DNA from: Alitta virens | Taxonomy: Eukaryota; Annelida; Polychaeta; Phyllodocida; Nereididae | Length of the DNA stretch: 64,000 bases | Assembly (NCBI GenBank): GCA_932294295.1 | Contig: OW028585.1 | Span: forward strand, 31,213,220 to 31,277,219 | Direction of reading: 5' to 3' | Part shown: piece after piece, positions 10,645 through 22,030 of the stretch | Layout: each line of letters opens with the position of its first letter | Position numbering within the stretch: the first letter of the stretch is position 1 | Translations under genes and position numbers: made by a program | The notes under the pieces: model-generated | Databases searched by the model: none | Told to the model about the DNA's origin: nothing | What the model saw: the letters and a program-made list of their open reading frames with translations, nothing else

Positions 10645-11336
10645 ATATATATTGATTTATTCATCCATTGCAGTATTCGCTCGATTCACTATTCAATACT
10701 GGTAACTCTTAATGACTGACTGACTGACTGACTGACTGACTGACTGACTGTTTGCCTGTTGGACTCTCTGACTGTTTGACTCTCTGACTAGCTGACTGAA
10801 GACTAAGCACAAACAACTTCTTGCAGTTGGCTGACTTTCTTCTCAGAAGCTATTTTGCGCCGATGCAATTCATGTATATACAATTCTACCAGGGCGAAAT
10901 GCAAAAAACAAGTCATTATTCTAGACTCGTGGAGGAGTGGTATTTTCTTGTGTTGAAGTAATGAGATTGTCAATTGCATCTATTTGAGTGGCCAGATATA
11001 TCACCAAAAAAAAAGGGGGAACAATATTCTAAGAAAATTGACTTTGCTGGTGACTCTGTGGAGTTGACAAAAGATTTTTGTTTCTGTCGGTGACAGCTGA
11101 CGTTGTGTTTGGCTAATTGCGGTAAATTGCTGGCTTGCTCTCGCGGTGTCATTTGAAGGGAAACTTCATTTTGTTCGGCCTTGTAGTTCTTCACCACTAG
11201 TTTTGTGGTAGGAATAGTGATTTTGTAAATCACGGTATGATCTGACATATCTCCCAAAGATATGTTGCCTTTAGGTCTGGAATTAACCTTATATTCTAAT
11301 TGACATGAAATCTCGGTCATATGACCATGAACTATA
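10645..11336 (-). repeat. Arm 2 of inverted repeat R, inner part
   Basis: This is the reverse complement of about 990-1870. It contains a (TGAC)n microsatellite at 10713-10750. Together with 7230-7690 it rebuilds the arrangement seen in arm 1, so the intervening 2.95 kb was inserted. Confidence 0.75.
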
Positions 11337-11535
11337 TAGCCAAATTCATGGATTTGGAAATTAATCTATTGGATCTGTTAGACTTTGATACTTAACTCCA
11401 GTGGAGTCATGTGAAACCAGGAAACGAAATGTTAAAGCAATCCCTCAGCCATTGAGAGTCCTGGATTCACGTGACATCATCTGGAGTTTAGCTTCCAGGT
11501 CTATGAGATTGTTTCCAACTCTATGAATTTGGGTG
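11337..11535. mobile_element. Palindromic MITE, family P
   Basis: The left end TAGCCAAATTCATGGATTTG pairs with the right end CTCTATGAATTTGGGTG. The interior has CAGGAAACGAAATG and GAGAGTCCTGGATTCACGTG segments shared with 4298-4424. Copy 2 has it at 42339-42538. Confidence 0.7.
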
Positions 11536-12926
11536 TAACATAAATGCACACACACACAAGGAAAACGCACAATAACAATATCTTGAACACTTGCTTGGCT
11601 TTGACCTACTTTATACTTTCATGCATTTGAGTCATATTCTCGTGTTGTCATAAAAACACTTTGTGCCCAATTGACTGAAAGGTTGTCGCATGTGAGTTCA
11701 CAGTTAAAAACTAGAATGCAAATTGCTCGGGCTTTTAGCGCTGGGATCATATCAAGTTTAACCAAAACTTTTCCAAGTTTTTTGTTTTACAGCCAAGTAA
11801 TTGAGTGAGAAAAAATGCACCCAACTATGAATTCCAATCTCAGTGTCATGCCAGGAAACTGCTATAACAAGAAAATATCAGTGACACCAAATCCCAGGCT
11901 GAGTAACTTCCACGTCTACCTAAATTTTTGATGTGGTTTCAATGTCTCAATGCTTCTGGTCTGAAACTTAATCAGCTTATATGGCTATCTCCCAAAGGCA
12001 GACATAATTAGATGATAGTCCAAACCATGTTACCCATTAACCTCCATAGGTGAGGTCTTTTACTTGCCCCGGCATAGACATCGAATACAAGGCACCCCCA
12101 ATTTAACCTCTCATGCGATTGACATCCAACAGGGAATCGATACCAGGACCTATGGTTCTAGTGAAGTTCAAAGAAGAACCATTCAAGGTCGACATAGTTT
12201 ATGATTAAAGAAATATGGTTTAAGTGAAGTTCAAAGAAGAACCATTCAAGGTTGACACTGAGCTGACAGTACATACAATGTTATTGGTTCCACGGTGTTC
12301 AAGTGGGCATCGGTGGAGGTTTCCACTTCTTAAGTTCCCTTTTCTTGTAATATTATTAACCTTATGTTTTATTGAAACTGATATATGAAGCATAGGACAC
12401 TAATAACTAAGAAAACCCAGAGAAAACACAATTATTTATGCATCTTTCCATTCATTCATCTCTCGAAAAAAAACACCTTCCTTATGTGTAAGCACATTAC
12501 AAAATGTAGATGGCCTAATGTGTATGGAAATGAATAATATCTGTTTCCTGTGAAGTCAGCCATAATTGGACTCGACACAAAATGTCATATAAATGCAACG
12601 TTATGCGCTCTTCCCGTGATGCCTTGCAATGTGGTACAGTGTCATGTGACATATATCACATGACTATGCACTTTACAGTGCATGACAAAGCCCTCATCGC
12701 TATGGCTGCATTGGGATAGTGTTTTGCGTCTCGGCTTTATGGTCTCCATGAGGTGAGAGACTATGCAGGATTATATTTGGAAAAGACAGGTAGGTAAGTA
12801 CAAGGCTCAACCAAGCAACAAAAATATTTAAATGCTCTCGAAATTCTTTCAAATGTAATTTTAGTCATATACTGTAACAGTTATTTTTCAGTCATTTATG
12901 CAATGTTAGAATGACTGACTTTCTAA
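11536..12926. other. Spacer with a SINE-B fragment and a short direct repeat, no gene seen
   Basis: A reversed SINE-B fragment lies at about 11985-12150. A motif of about 40 bp (AGTGAAGTTCAAAGAAGAAC and following) occurs twice, near 12160 and 12223. The site TTA at 12860-12862 is the empty target of the Harbinger-like insertion seen in copy 2. Nothing else was recognised. Confidence 0.5.
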
Positions 12927-13115
12927 GGGGTGGTGGCCTAGCTCAGTCGTAGCACGCTGGGCATCCAAGCACTCGATCCCGGATTCAATTGCCAGTCGAG
13001 CCTAAGTTGGATGGCTGTTTCATCCTTCATCTCATTGCCATGGTCCCTGCCTATCCTAATTAGCCCATCAGGTGCAGAAATACAGGACATAAAGCCCTAA
13101 TCCACCCAACCATCT
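12927..13115 (+). mobile_element. tRNA-derived SINE, family A
   Basis: A box TAGCTCAGTCG and a B-box-like GATTCAATTGC are followed by the family A body (GGATGGCTGTTTCATCCTTC onward). The LINE-like tail is missing. Copy 2 counterpart: 44980-45168. Confidence 0.8.
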
Positions 13116-14140
13116 TTTTATATTTTTTGACTGATTAAAGATATTATAGATATGGATTCCTGGAAACTATGCATATGCCGGATTCCTGGACACTTGTACA
13201 TAGCAGGGTTCATAATTTATATGTGTCCACCTGTTGTTTTATTCATATTTTTCCATAGATTAAACGGAGCAGCAGAAAAAGGCCAAAATATCAGCAACCA
13301 GTCAACCCTCAATTTTCTAGCTGATAGAAACACTTATATGAAACTAACAACGTAAATGTTTCCGTATCCTCCATTGTAATTCCTGCCACTTCATTCTCAG
13401 TCATAATGGTATTTGTCCTAATTTGAGCCATATTTTTGGTAAAATTATTTCATTTCATTTTGTTGGCAAACTTAAAAGTGCTGGTGAATAATTATTATAT
13501 TACGACCTATTATTTATTTTCTGTAAACTTGTATGCTGCAGTACTAGTTGACTTTCGGGTTCGTATCTCCCAATTTTACTAGAATTCCATAAATTCAGTC
13601 CACATGTTCTAATCAAAACACCATGTAATGTATAAATTCAACATTCTAATCCGTTGCACTCTTTTTTTTTTCTTGTTCTTTTTTTTTTTTTTTTTCCTGA
13701 AGTTTTTGTGAGTCTAAACTTTCTGCCACACAGCCATAATTGCTGGATTAAAGCACGAATCTCTCATCACGAAACGGGAATGATGAATGACGAAATTGCT
13801 TCTTTTTTTCAAGCTGTCAATTTCGCAAAATTTCATGGATTATTTTTCTTTTATTTTTGTCCCCTTTTTAGTTCTTAAGCACTCTGCAGATGACTGCATA
13901 CAGCTGACAGTGACAGGCTCATTTTAATGAAGTACTATTAAGATATCATAATGTAAATACAAGAAAAATAAGAAGAAAATTGATTTTTCTGTTCTTGTCA
14001 TTTTTTGCAAATAGAAAAAAGAAACAGAAAAAAAAGGAAAGAAAGAAAATAATCATTCTATCCAGAAATGTTGAACAGACGCAATTAAGGACATTACAGT
14101 AAATCTTAAAAGTTTGAAACTAGTTGCTAGTATTATATGA
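13116..14140. other. AT-rich spacer with poly-T runs, no gene seen
   Basis: It holds T-rich runs near 13660-13697 and A-rich tracts near 13975-14050. The 67-codon frame at 13152-13355 is identical in copy 2 but shows no domain. I see no splice-linked exon structure. Confidence 0.4.
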
Positions 14141-14144
14141 ATCC

Positions 14145-14795
14145 ACAGGCGTTTGCCATCATGACAGCACTTTGCAAGTTAGTATACTATAAGTCCAGGG
14201 CTACTGACTTTGGCAAGAACAGCTTTTACTCCCCCTGCACAACTGCCTTCAAAGATGGGGCCAGTTTCAGTCAATAAAATCATATAACACTTCAAAAATG
14301 ACTATATTATACTCAAAAATAACTTTCCTTCTTATTCTAAGTGATAAGTTCCCATTATTTATGGGTAATATACAGGGTTCAATTCTCATCTCTAGTGGCA
14401 GCTAATTAGCATATTTCACCATCTACACACATGATGGTGCTTCCTGATTGGCCAATATCTCCCAAGCACAGTGTGCTGTCAGCTTTAAGCCAATTAAGTG
14501 ACCTAACTGAGTAACCTTTGTTTAAGAATTGAGTGTAATCAATGCAAACAAAACTAATTATATACAATTTCATTGTTAGACATTCGAGGCCATAAGCCTT
14601 CAGATAGGCTATAAAGCTAATTTGTTTCTATTTAAAAATAATTGCCATCAACTACATTATGATTGGCTGTTGCAAATGACATAGCTGCCTCTTGAGATGA
14701 GAAGCCAATTATGGTAGTCAATAGCCTTGGTATTAGTTAAAGTATAAGTGTATCATCACTGAGCAATGTCATACGACTATCATCATGATAGGTAA
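14145..14795 (+). repeat. Dispersed repeat D
   Basis: The same about 600 bp sequence occurs in copy 2 (46200-46860) and, independently of the tandem duplication, inverted at 54524-55080. It therefore belongs to a mobile or formerly mobile family. No ORF or terminal repeat was recognised. Confidence 0.7.
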
Positions 14796-14904
14796 CATAC
14801 TTCAGTTTGCTACTTTTTCGAATTTCATTATACATATGTTTTAACTGGATTCAAATAAAAAAAAATTTAAAATGTTTTTATATAGTGAGGTACCCTTAGT
14901 TTGA

Positions 14905-15055
14905 AAAGGGTGGTAGCCTAGCTCAGAGGTAGCGCTCTGGCATTCTAAATTGGCCCAGCATTGTTTTTTTTCTACATTGGCCACTGTCGTTACAATACTG
15001 TATCAACATTGCCGACATTTTGCCGATGTTAAAACGATTTGGAATGCTATCCGTA
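14905..15055 (+). mobile_element. SINE-A head fragment joined to a family M MITE fragment
   Basis: A 5' SINE-A head with A box TAGCTCAGAGG is cut after about 40 bp and continues into family M sequence (GCCGATGTTAAAACGATTTG and a GGAATGCTATCCG end). This looks like a MITE inserted into a SINE, or a chimeric join. Copy 2 counterpart: 46990-47135. Confidence 0.6.
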
Positions 15056-15458
15056 AAATATTTAGGCGGAGAATAAAATTTCTCTCACTAGTTCTGTGTG
15101 TCGTCACCTCACAGCTCAGTGACCTAATTATGTACATGTTTTGCTCATTTACTCATCTAAAGCAAATTAATCAATTTCTCTTGTAGTCTATCAGCTTGTG
15201 GTATTAAAGGTTTAACAATTAAATTACCGAATAATTAGATGTTCATGTGCTGACTTTGTGCAATTTTTGTTCTGACAAGCAGGCAATTCAGAAAAATTGC
15301 CTAAACTAAAAAAATAAAGAATCCATTTCTCTTGTATTTTTAAGAGGAAGATCTCTTCAGGGTATAATCAGCCTATCGGCTACATACTTTAATCAATCAT
15401 TTTGTTTAACTAGGTACACTAGCAAAGAATGTCTATAATTAGGTCACAGGGCTGTTCC
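15056..15458. other. AT-rich spacer, no gene seen
   Basis: No recognisable coding or repeat feature apart from membership of the tandem duplication. Confidence 0.4.
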
Positions 15459-15564
15459 CAGATAGCATTCCAAATTGGGCCAGCGTTGTTTCTATATAGA
15501 CCACCATCAGTACAACATCATTTCGACATCGCGCCGATGTTGAAACGAATTGGAATGCTATCTG
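15459..15564. mobile_element. Palindromic MITE, family M, best copy
   Basis: The terminal inverted repeat is CAGATAGCATTCCAAATTGG against CGAATTGGAATGCTATCTG; the interior has CATCGCGCCGATG, itself palindromic. Length is about 106 bp. Copy 2: 47544-47649. Related pieces lie at 2089, 4146, 7380 and 14949. Confidence 0.85.
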
Positions 15565-15798
15565 GCTTAGGTGACGAAACACAGAGTTGACGTAGACCTG
15601 TGGACTCCGTTTATGGTAGTAAGAAACCACTTCAGATGCTCAGCTCATATTTTACAGAGCTGGCAACTTATCAAGTAGTATTCAGCTGAATTTCCTGAAT
15701 TATAAGTGATGGTTTCTGCTTTAATAGGTTCAGGTCATATATGAGTCTGATTTCACATGATTTTGTGTGCGAGAATGTGATTGAAGTATAAGGTGAAT

Positions 15799-15933
15799 GT
15801 GTGTATGTCCTGTATTTCTGCACCAGTTGGGCTAATTAGGACAGGCAGAAACCATCACAATGAGATAAAGGATGAAACAGCCGTCCAACTTAGGCTCGAC
15901 CGGGAATCGAACCCGCAACCCAGCGTTTGGAAG
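15799..15933 (-). mobile_element. SINE family A insertion with a 14 bp target-site duplication
   Basis: The insert is flanked by AGTATAAGGTGAAT at 15785-15798 and again at 15934-15947. Copy 2 has a single AGAATAAGGTGAAT at the matching place (near 47875-47889), i.e. the empty site. On the minus strand the insert shows the B box GGTTCGATTCC and the family A body; the 5' head is truncated. This is direct evidence for retroposition after the tandem duplication. Confidence 0.9.
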
Positions 15934-15947
15934 AGTATAAGGTGAAT

Positions 15948-16534
15948 AAGTATGGGTGCTGTTGTACATGTAGACACAGTTAGTTTCATTACAAACGACC
16001 GGTCAAATTGAACCTAGCCAAAGATCATAGCTGACTACACAAAATTGGATTTTTTTAAAAACAAGTTTTTTGGTAATAGTGAGTCATTCCTTCGTCAAAC
16101 GCTATCAATGAATGTCTGGCACATTTCTTGAGAAGGTCACAACATGGAACAGCAGACTACTGAAGATGAATGAAAGCACCCGTGCAAAGATGTGGATCCT
16201 GTGATCTTGTGTTTCAGATCTTATGCCTAATATTATACAGCTTAATCAATTTTATTTTTTTGATTTATTTATCTTTATTGACATGTGGTTTTACATTACA
16301 ACAATACAAACATTATACATGGAAACATAAACCACCCAGCCCCATAAGGGCTTATATGTCACTCCATTTCAGTGCTGAAATCCATGACGTCTAAATAACA
16401 AAAAGCAACTGTTTCCTTATTTCCACAGCTTTCAGCAAAAAGATAGCCAACACAATTAGGCCATAGCACATAAACGTTTCTGTACCCAAGGTTTGATGGG
16501 TATAAAATTCCCAAACGCAGCAACATACAGCCGA
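15948..16534. other. Spacer, no gene seen
   Basis: This region carries the empty site (GTCAAATTGAAC near 16003) of the 303 bp MITE present in copy 2. The 74-codon frame at 16170-16394 has no recognisable domain. Confidence 0.4.
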
Positions 16535-16770
16535 GGCCCATGAGCTTGGTCAACACGAAGTTCCCGGGTTTAATCCCCTGCCCAGGTTATTCATGATCTA
16601 CATCCCAGCTGAATTTATATGACGTGAGATGTTAAGTTTGAGGTGTATTGCACTCGGCATCTATGGTGAGGCAAGTAAATGTCTAACATGGTGTTGACTC
16701 CAAGCAGCCTTATCATCTCATTATTACATGTCTCTGGCAGTTTGGTCATATGGGCTGACTGACTAGTTTC
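16535..16770 (+). mobile_element. tRNA-derived SINE, family B
   Basis: A B-box-like GGGTTTAATCCCC is followed by the family B body: ACATCCCAGCTGAATTTATA, then GCAAGTAAATGTC and the end segment CTCTGGCAGTTTGGTCATAT. Copy 2 has it at about 49015-49240. Confidence 0.7.
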
Positions 16771-17092
16771 TTAACACAGTCACCGGTGTGAGAATAGTTA
16801 TCACTAATGTCACAGCTAGATTTTGTCACATTATCTAAAGCATCCTCAGCCCCCATGTCATGCTTTTTTATTTCTTTATAAAACTTTTGACAAAAACATT
16901 GCTCAGGCATAAGTGAAAGAAGACATTGCTCAGGCATAAGTGAAAGAAAAACTGTCAGGAATTTCAATATGTCTTACAATGTTATGTGCACCATTTTGTT
17001 TTGACAATCTCCCTATTATCACACTATTATATGTATATATAATATAACTTGGACTATAGCGTATCCCTGCTTAACACCTCACTATTAAGACA

Positions 17093-17148
17093 ACCTCACC
17101 ATTGAGACCAGTAAAATTTGTACTAATGGTGGTCTTAATGGTGAGGTA
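17093..17148. repeat. Palindrome, possible MITE end or hairpin
   Basis: ACCTCACCATTGAGACCA is followed 17 bases later by TGGTGGTCTTAATGGTGAGG, its near complement. The motif CACCTCACTATTAAGACAAC just upstream is a third, partial match. It is conserved in copy 2 at about 49557-49612. Confidence 0.6.
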
Positions 17149-17309
17149 TCAATGTACAATTACTAAACAAATATAGATAATACACTTCCTTCAGTAACGG
17201 AATTCAGATATATGAAGGATGTGCCAGTGTAGACGGCCTCTATGTAATTACCTTATGAACAGTGCCACAGAAGAAAATTATCACTATATATGGTGATGTG
17301 AGAGGGTGG

Positions 17310-17440
17310 GTTAGGTCTTTATTTATCCACCTGATGGGCTAGTTTCCACCTGATGGGCTAGTTAGGACAGGCAGGGACCGTGGCAATGAGATGAAGGATG
17401 AAACAGCCATCCAGCTCAGGCTCGACTGAGTCATTGAGAC
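17310..17440 (-). mobile_element. SINE family A fragment with an internal short duplication
   Basis: The reverse of the family A body is recognisable by GGGCTAGTTAGGACAGGCAG and GATGAAACAGCCATCCAG. The motif CACCTGATGGGCTAGTT is duplicated here. Copy 2: about 49775-49890. Confidence 0.7.
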
Positions 17441-17754
17441 AATGGGATATTAGTTGATCAATGCAATAGATTAAACTGTATTTTATTCCCTGAAATGGGT
17501 CACTCTGCAAAAAGTGCGTCTAAGACTTCAGGAATTATATATATATTTTTTTTTTTTTTTGCTTCAGATGCGATGTTGAGATACACCTTTCACACAAATT
17601 GCATTCTAATAATATGCTATGTTAGCGTCAGTTTAAATTAATTTGATGTAGAATTTATAAGTGATACTAAAAACTCATATCATCATATATAGTTTATTTA
17701 GCTGTACTCTGAAATGTCAGAGGCAATGTAACGATGAGATGATAAGGTTTTACA

Positions 17755-17945
17755 TTCACCAGTGGTGGGGGCCATGCTCAGTGGTAGCGTGCTGGGCTTC
17801 CAACCACTGGGTCCTGGGTTCAATTCCCAATGCTTCAGGTGAGAAGGTTAGCCAACTTATGATATGACCAGAGGCAGATGTAATAACAAGATGATAAGGC
17901 CACTTGGAGTTCACACCATGAGGCACCAAATAGTAAACTGACATT
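17755..17945 (+). mobile_element. Chimeric SINE: family A head with family B 3' part
   Basis: The head has an A-box-like ATGCTCAGTGG and B box GGTTCAATTCC; shortly after, the sequence matches family B (ATGACCAGAGGCAGATGTAA). Heads and bodies of the two families have recombined, or a SINE inserted in another. Copy 2: 50212-50400. Confidence 0.6.
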
Positions 17946-18560
17946 ATGTCTTATCAACAATGGTCAAAGCATACCAAACTAACTGGTATAGCACATTATC
18001 AGGACAAAATTTGTGCAACGGAAATGAAATTTTTAAAACGATTGCTTCGATGTTGCAAAATCTCTGACAATACATGAAATCATGAACTCTTGATGAGCAA
18101 TATGTGCTTTGAGGCCACACCATAGAGTAAAACAGAAGTTGTGCAATATCAAAGCATATCAAACTGTCACGAATATAGCATATTATCGGAAAAAACTTTG
18201 TGCGACGGAAATGAAAGTTATGAAACGGTTGCTTCAACGCAACATCTGTGACAATACACAACACTATAATTAGTTTACCTGGTTTTTAGGTCGTGATGGG
18301 TCACGGTTTACACTATTTCCGAAAATTATCTTTTTTTTATTTGACAAGTATTAAGACGAGAATGATCGTCGACCGTCATCACCAACCAAAAATTATTAAT
18401 TTTACGGCCTCTCAGCCAATCAGACGTCTCGAATCGTCGAAATAAGCATACGAAAAACATCGGACAAGAGTTGCAACACCAAAAACGGAACCAACCAAAG
18501 TTCATAGTGGCGCTATATCTGCGACAATACACAACATCGTAGACTCTCGACAAGCAATGT
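17946..18560. repeat. Degenerate tandem repeat with a unit of about 180 bp
   Basis: Segments such as GTCAAAGCATACCAAACTAA, a TGTGCAACGGAAATGAAA motif and a CTGTGACAATACACAACA motif recur at about 17950-18090, 18145-18275 and in part at 18500-18560. Copy 2 keeps a shortened version (50400-50960). No ORF of interest. Confidence 0.6.
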
Positions 18561-18889
18561 GTGAGGAGTAATTTCCTGCGGGACACAGCAAAAGATCGAG
18601 GTCAAAGAGATCAGAGTTGTGACCCAGCTGCCAGGAATGTGATATACTCTGTCACACTCTTGGCTTAGGTGTGATTGCTGTAGTGTCATCTCTGTCAAGA
18701 GTCATCATAAGGACCACGGTTAGGCTGGAGTTTTATGGATACAGGACGATGCCACTTCGAGTGCAGATCGGTGTTCGAGATATAAGTTGTCGCGTCAATA
18801 GATTACTTATATTGTAAAATGCTAACAGGTCATCATTAACCGAGCCTTTAAAAATACTTAACTGTGTCTCCAAACTTAATTCAGCCTGA

Positions 18890-19216
18890 GGTAGGATACC
18901 ACGGAAAATTCTCTGTATGTCCACCAGCTGGCTACAACAGAATACTGCAATGCTATTGGCTAAAAAGTTCCCGCACTTGGCTGTGATTGGCTGAAGCAAA
19001 GTGCATCCTAGCAGCAGTATTTTTAGTGCATTTTAATGTATAGTTGACACTTTATCATTTAGTTGATGTTTGTTATTTTTCTGAGAAAGTTATATTTATT
19101 GAATCAGTTAGTTATTACCTACTGTGTCTGAAAAGCAAAATTATTATTAAGAGGAGAGGAAAGACTTATGTCCTGCTGTATTCAGGGCTGTTCAGTGAAA
19201 ATACTCTATTGCCCAA
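18890..19216 (+). mobile_element. Small MITE (family T), left end damaged
   Basis: This matches, in reverse, the complete 303 bp insertion at 47950-48252 and, directly, 51303-51608. The left end lacks about 20 bp compared with the copy 2 counterpart. No coding capacity. Confidence 0.7.
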
Positions 19217-19741
19217 AATCTAACAAAAATATGATTTAAGATAAGTAAACGTGATTAGTTTCGCAAGAGTGTCACAACAGGTAATTCCACAATGCGTCAA
19301 AATCAAGCCGGCTAAGAATCATAACAGTGATTCTAACTTGAATTCTGTCAGCAAAAGATTGAAGCAAAAATATCAACCTGGTTTCAAAAATGTGTTCCGT
19401 TGACTTTAATGTCACCCAAGTTATTGCCACAATGAGTCAAGATTCCATTCCTGGTTTTTTTATCACTAAATCAGGCCTCTAAAGGAGTTAATACACGTAG
19501 GCATCAGTTTACCAAAATGTGGTTGTTAGGAAAGACTATTTAATGCTGCCCACTAATCTGCCTGAAGGCTGGTTGTTTAGTTGATAAAATCCTGCTGGAA
19601 AACAAAATTTAATACGCAGAGCTCTAAAAAAATCGTTTTCAGATGAGCAATTGCTTTTCTCTAAAAAATCAGAGACGGTGATTCCTGTGTGTCATAATTG
19701 ACTTCAATTACAAACTATTATTTAATTTCTACCTGAATTTT
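19217..19741. other. End of copy 1 and junction with copy 2, no gene seen
   Basis: AT-rich sequence matched at 51609-52157. The unit end at about 19735 is joined within a few bases to the start of the second unit, so this is the breakpoint of the tandem duplication. Confidence 0.6.
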
Positions 19742-21271
19742 TTTTTTATTATTAAGGGTCATTGACAGAAAAATATTATGGCTCAGATGCAAGTGATTGC
19801 CATGGTAGCCACATACGAAATATTTTTCGCTGTTTCACCAAGTCCTATCTTTTAGCGTTGTTTTCACAAAAAACATGGCCAAAATGTGAAGTTAATATTT
19901 TTTCATGAAGAGCCTTTCCTAGACATTCTAGTCAAATACCCATTTTAAGTAACAATTTAACAACTTATTTGTGCAATCAAATTTGGTGGCAATTATTAAA
20001 AAAAGGTACTTATGCCATAAATCTTTAGAAAATTCAACATTATAAAATATAGGAAATATTTTTATCCTGTCTTGAATATTGTTCTTCGTTTTATTTTTTT
20101 GTGATATATCTGGCCTCTCAAACATACAAACTTGACAATCTCATTACTTCAACACAAGAAAATACCACTCCTACACGAGTCTAGAATAATGACATTTTTT
20201 TTGCATTTCGCCCCAGTAGAATTGTATATATATGAATTGCATCAGCGCACAATAGCTTCTGAGAAGAAAGTTAGCGAACTACAATTAGTTTATTATGGAA
20301 TGCACAGTCTTTCAGTCTGATAGCAAAAAGTCAGTCAGACAGTCAGACAGTCAGTCAGTCAGTCAGCCAGTCAGTCAGTTAGTCAGTTAGTCATTTAGTC
20401 AGTTAGTCAATTTGTCTGATTAGGAATTACCATTATTAAATAGTGGATCAAGTGAATAGTAGAATAGTAGAAAAGATGAATAAATCCATGAATGATATCA
20501 GTCGATATATAAATGAATTTATTTATTTATTAATCATTCAATCATTCAATCCAGTCTTTTTATAGTCAGACAAAACAAAATAGAGTCTTGTATAGCAAAG
20601 TAGGTAACATTTGTGCCTTGTACTCGGTTTCTATGATGATGTAAGTAAAACACCCCACCCACAGGTATATGTGCGACATGGACTCTGATGTCACTAGATA
20701 GCATTCCAAATAGCCCTAAATTGGGACATCATTTCTATATTGACTGCCATCGTGACAACATCATATTAACATTGTAGAAATCGCACCAACCTGCCATGTT
20801 ATCTGGGTCTTTCATCTCATCCTTATGTCTGCCCGTGCATCTTCATATAAGCTGATAAGCTTCAGAACAATAGAAATAAATCAATATAATATAAGACAGC
20901 ACTGTCATATAATGCAAATGGTTTCTTTGACTTCTGATGGCTCTTGGTATTTCCTGAGTGTTCCAAAAATAAGTGGCATTAATTAATAAGAAAATATAAA
21001 AGGAGACAGAATTGATATGAATACTCACTAATCCCTATTCACAAGGAAATATGATGACCTTCTATGACAATACATACATTGAGCAAGTTACTGACAAATG
21101 TTAAATGAACAGTCAGATCCACTATAGCAAAAAACACAATTATGAAAAACTGTCTAGTAATAAAGGGGTTATCGGCACATAATAAAACCAGGTTATAAAT
21201 ATCGAAAACTTCATGAAAGTGCAAAATAGTTCATTGGCAGGGGTTTGTCTATTAGATTATTTCTAGTAAAT
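19742..21271. other. Start of copy 2 with repeat R remnant, no gene seen
   Basis: It matches 255-588 then jumps to 1471-2330 and 2730-3030 of copy 1. It includes a (GTCA)n run (20330-20405) and the SINE-B/family M remnant (about 20610-20870). Confidence 0.7.
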
Positions 21272-21558
21272 GTTATCTATCTATCTATCTCTCTATATAT
21301 CGATCTATTGATCTACCTCTTTCTATCTGTCTATCTATCTGTCTATCTATCTATCTATCTAGCTATCTAGCTATCTATCTATCTAACGATCTATCGGTCT
21401 ATCGATCTATCGATCTATCGATCTATCGATCTACCTCTTTCTATCTATCTATCTATCTATCTCTCTATATCTATCTATCTATCTACCTATCTATTTGTCT
21501 ATCTGTCTATCTATCTATCTAACTATCTAGCTATCTATCTATCTATCTATCTATCTAT
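21272..21558. repeat. (TATC)n microsatellite, left part, interrupted by the LTR element
   Basis: This is TATC/GATC-type tetranucleotide sequence. The last four bases, CTAT (21555-21558), are repeated after the element as CTAT at 33813-33816. This fits a 4 bp target duplication, although the microsatellite makes it ambiguous. Confidence 0.9.
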
Positions 21559-22030
21559 TATAATATGGAAGACAAAGTCTGATGTAGAGTTGAGAGGCTT
21601 TATATGATGAAACATAAAGTGATGATGAAGGATGAAGTTCAGAATGACAGATCAAGTTCAGTGGTGTTCTCCTCTATTATATACTCTTGGCCTACTCTTA
21701 CATAAGAGGTAGGCCAGAGATGGCCACTAGGTGGCTACAGCACTATTGCTGAGATCTAAGGGATCCAAAGGATCAATGGATCAATACAGAGGCTGGTTAT
21801 CCAGCTGTTGGCTACTTAATCTAATTGTACAAGTAGAGTGGTCTATTGTAACCCTTAGGTAATATAGGCAGATGGTAAGGCCTGTCCTATTCATAATAGA
21901 TGAAGTCCATCTGTGGATTGGGAATTACCTAGTGTATTTAATTACATTGAGTATTTGTAAGCTTAGAAATAAACTCTAACCATACTAACAATAGTATGTA
22001 ATATTAAAAGTATTAAATACAAACATAACA
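21559..22030 (-). repeat. 3' LTR of the env-bearing element
   Basis: 472 bp, starting TGTTATGTTTG and ending CCATATTATA on the minus strand. The 5' end has the usual TG, but the 3' end is TA rather than CA if the repeat boundary is taken literally. Identical by eye to 33341-33812. Confidence 0.95.
21674..21683 (-). promoter_or_regulatory. TATA-box-like motif in the 3' LTR
   Basis: The minus strand reads TATATAATAG. The equivalent in the 5' LTR (33456-33465) would be the working promoter. Placed about 350 bp into the LTR, it leaves about 90 bp for R and U5 after a start site some 30 bp downstream. Motif-only evidence. Confidence 0.35.

Larger units (their letters stand above)
255..19735 (+). 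repeat. Tandem segmental duplication, copy 1 (about 19.5 kb)
   Basis: Sequence from about 255 reappears in the same order and orientation from about 19742, and the end of the unit near 19733 reappears near 52156. The offset is 30,975 bp around 3540-5026, about 31,002 bp around 9361-10379 and 32,052 bp at 13152; each step is explained by an insertion in one copy. In one 321 bp stretch (10059-10379 against 41061-41381) I count three differences by eye; other parts look more diverged. The unit holds only transposable-element debris and simple repeats. Confidence 0.93.

Noticed and set aside
10970..11320. 116-codon minus-strand frame (also 41987-42322)
   Set aside because: It is within repeat R, its length differs between copies and arm 1 of the repeat does not keep it open.
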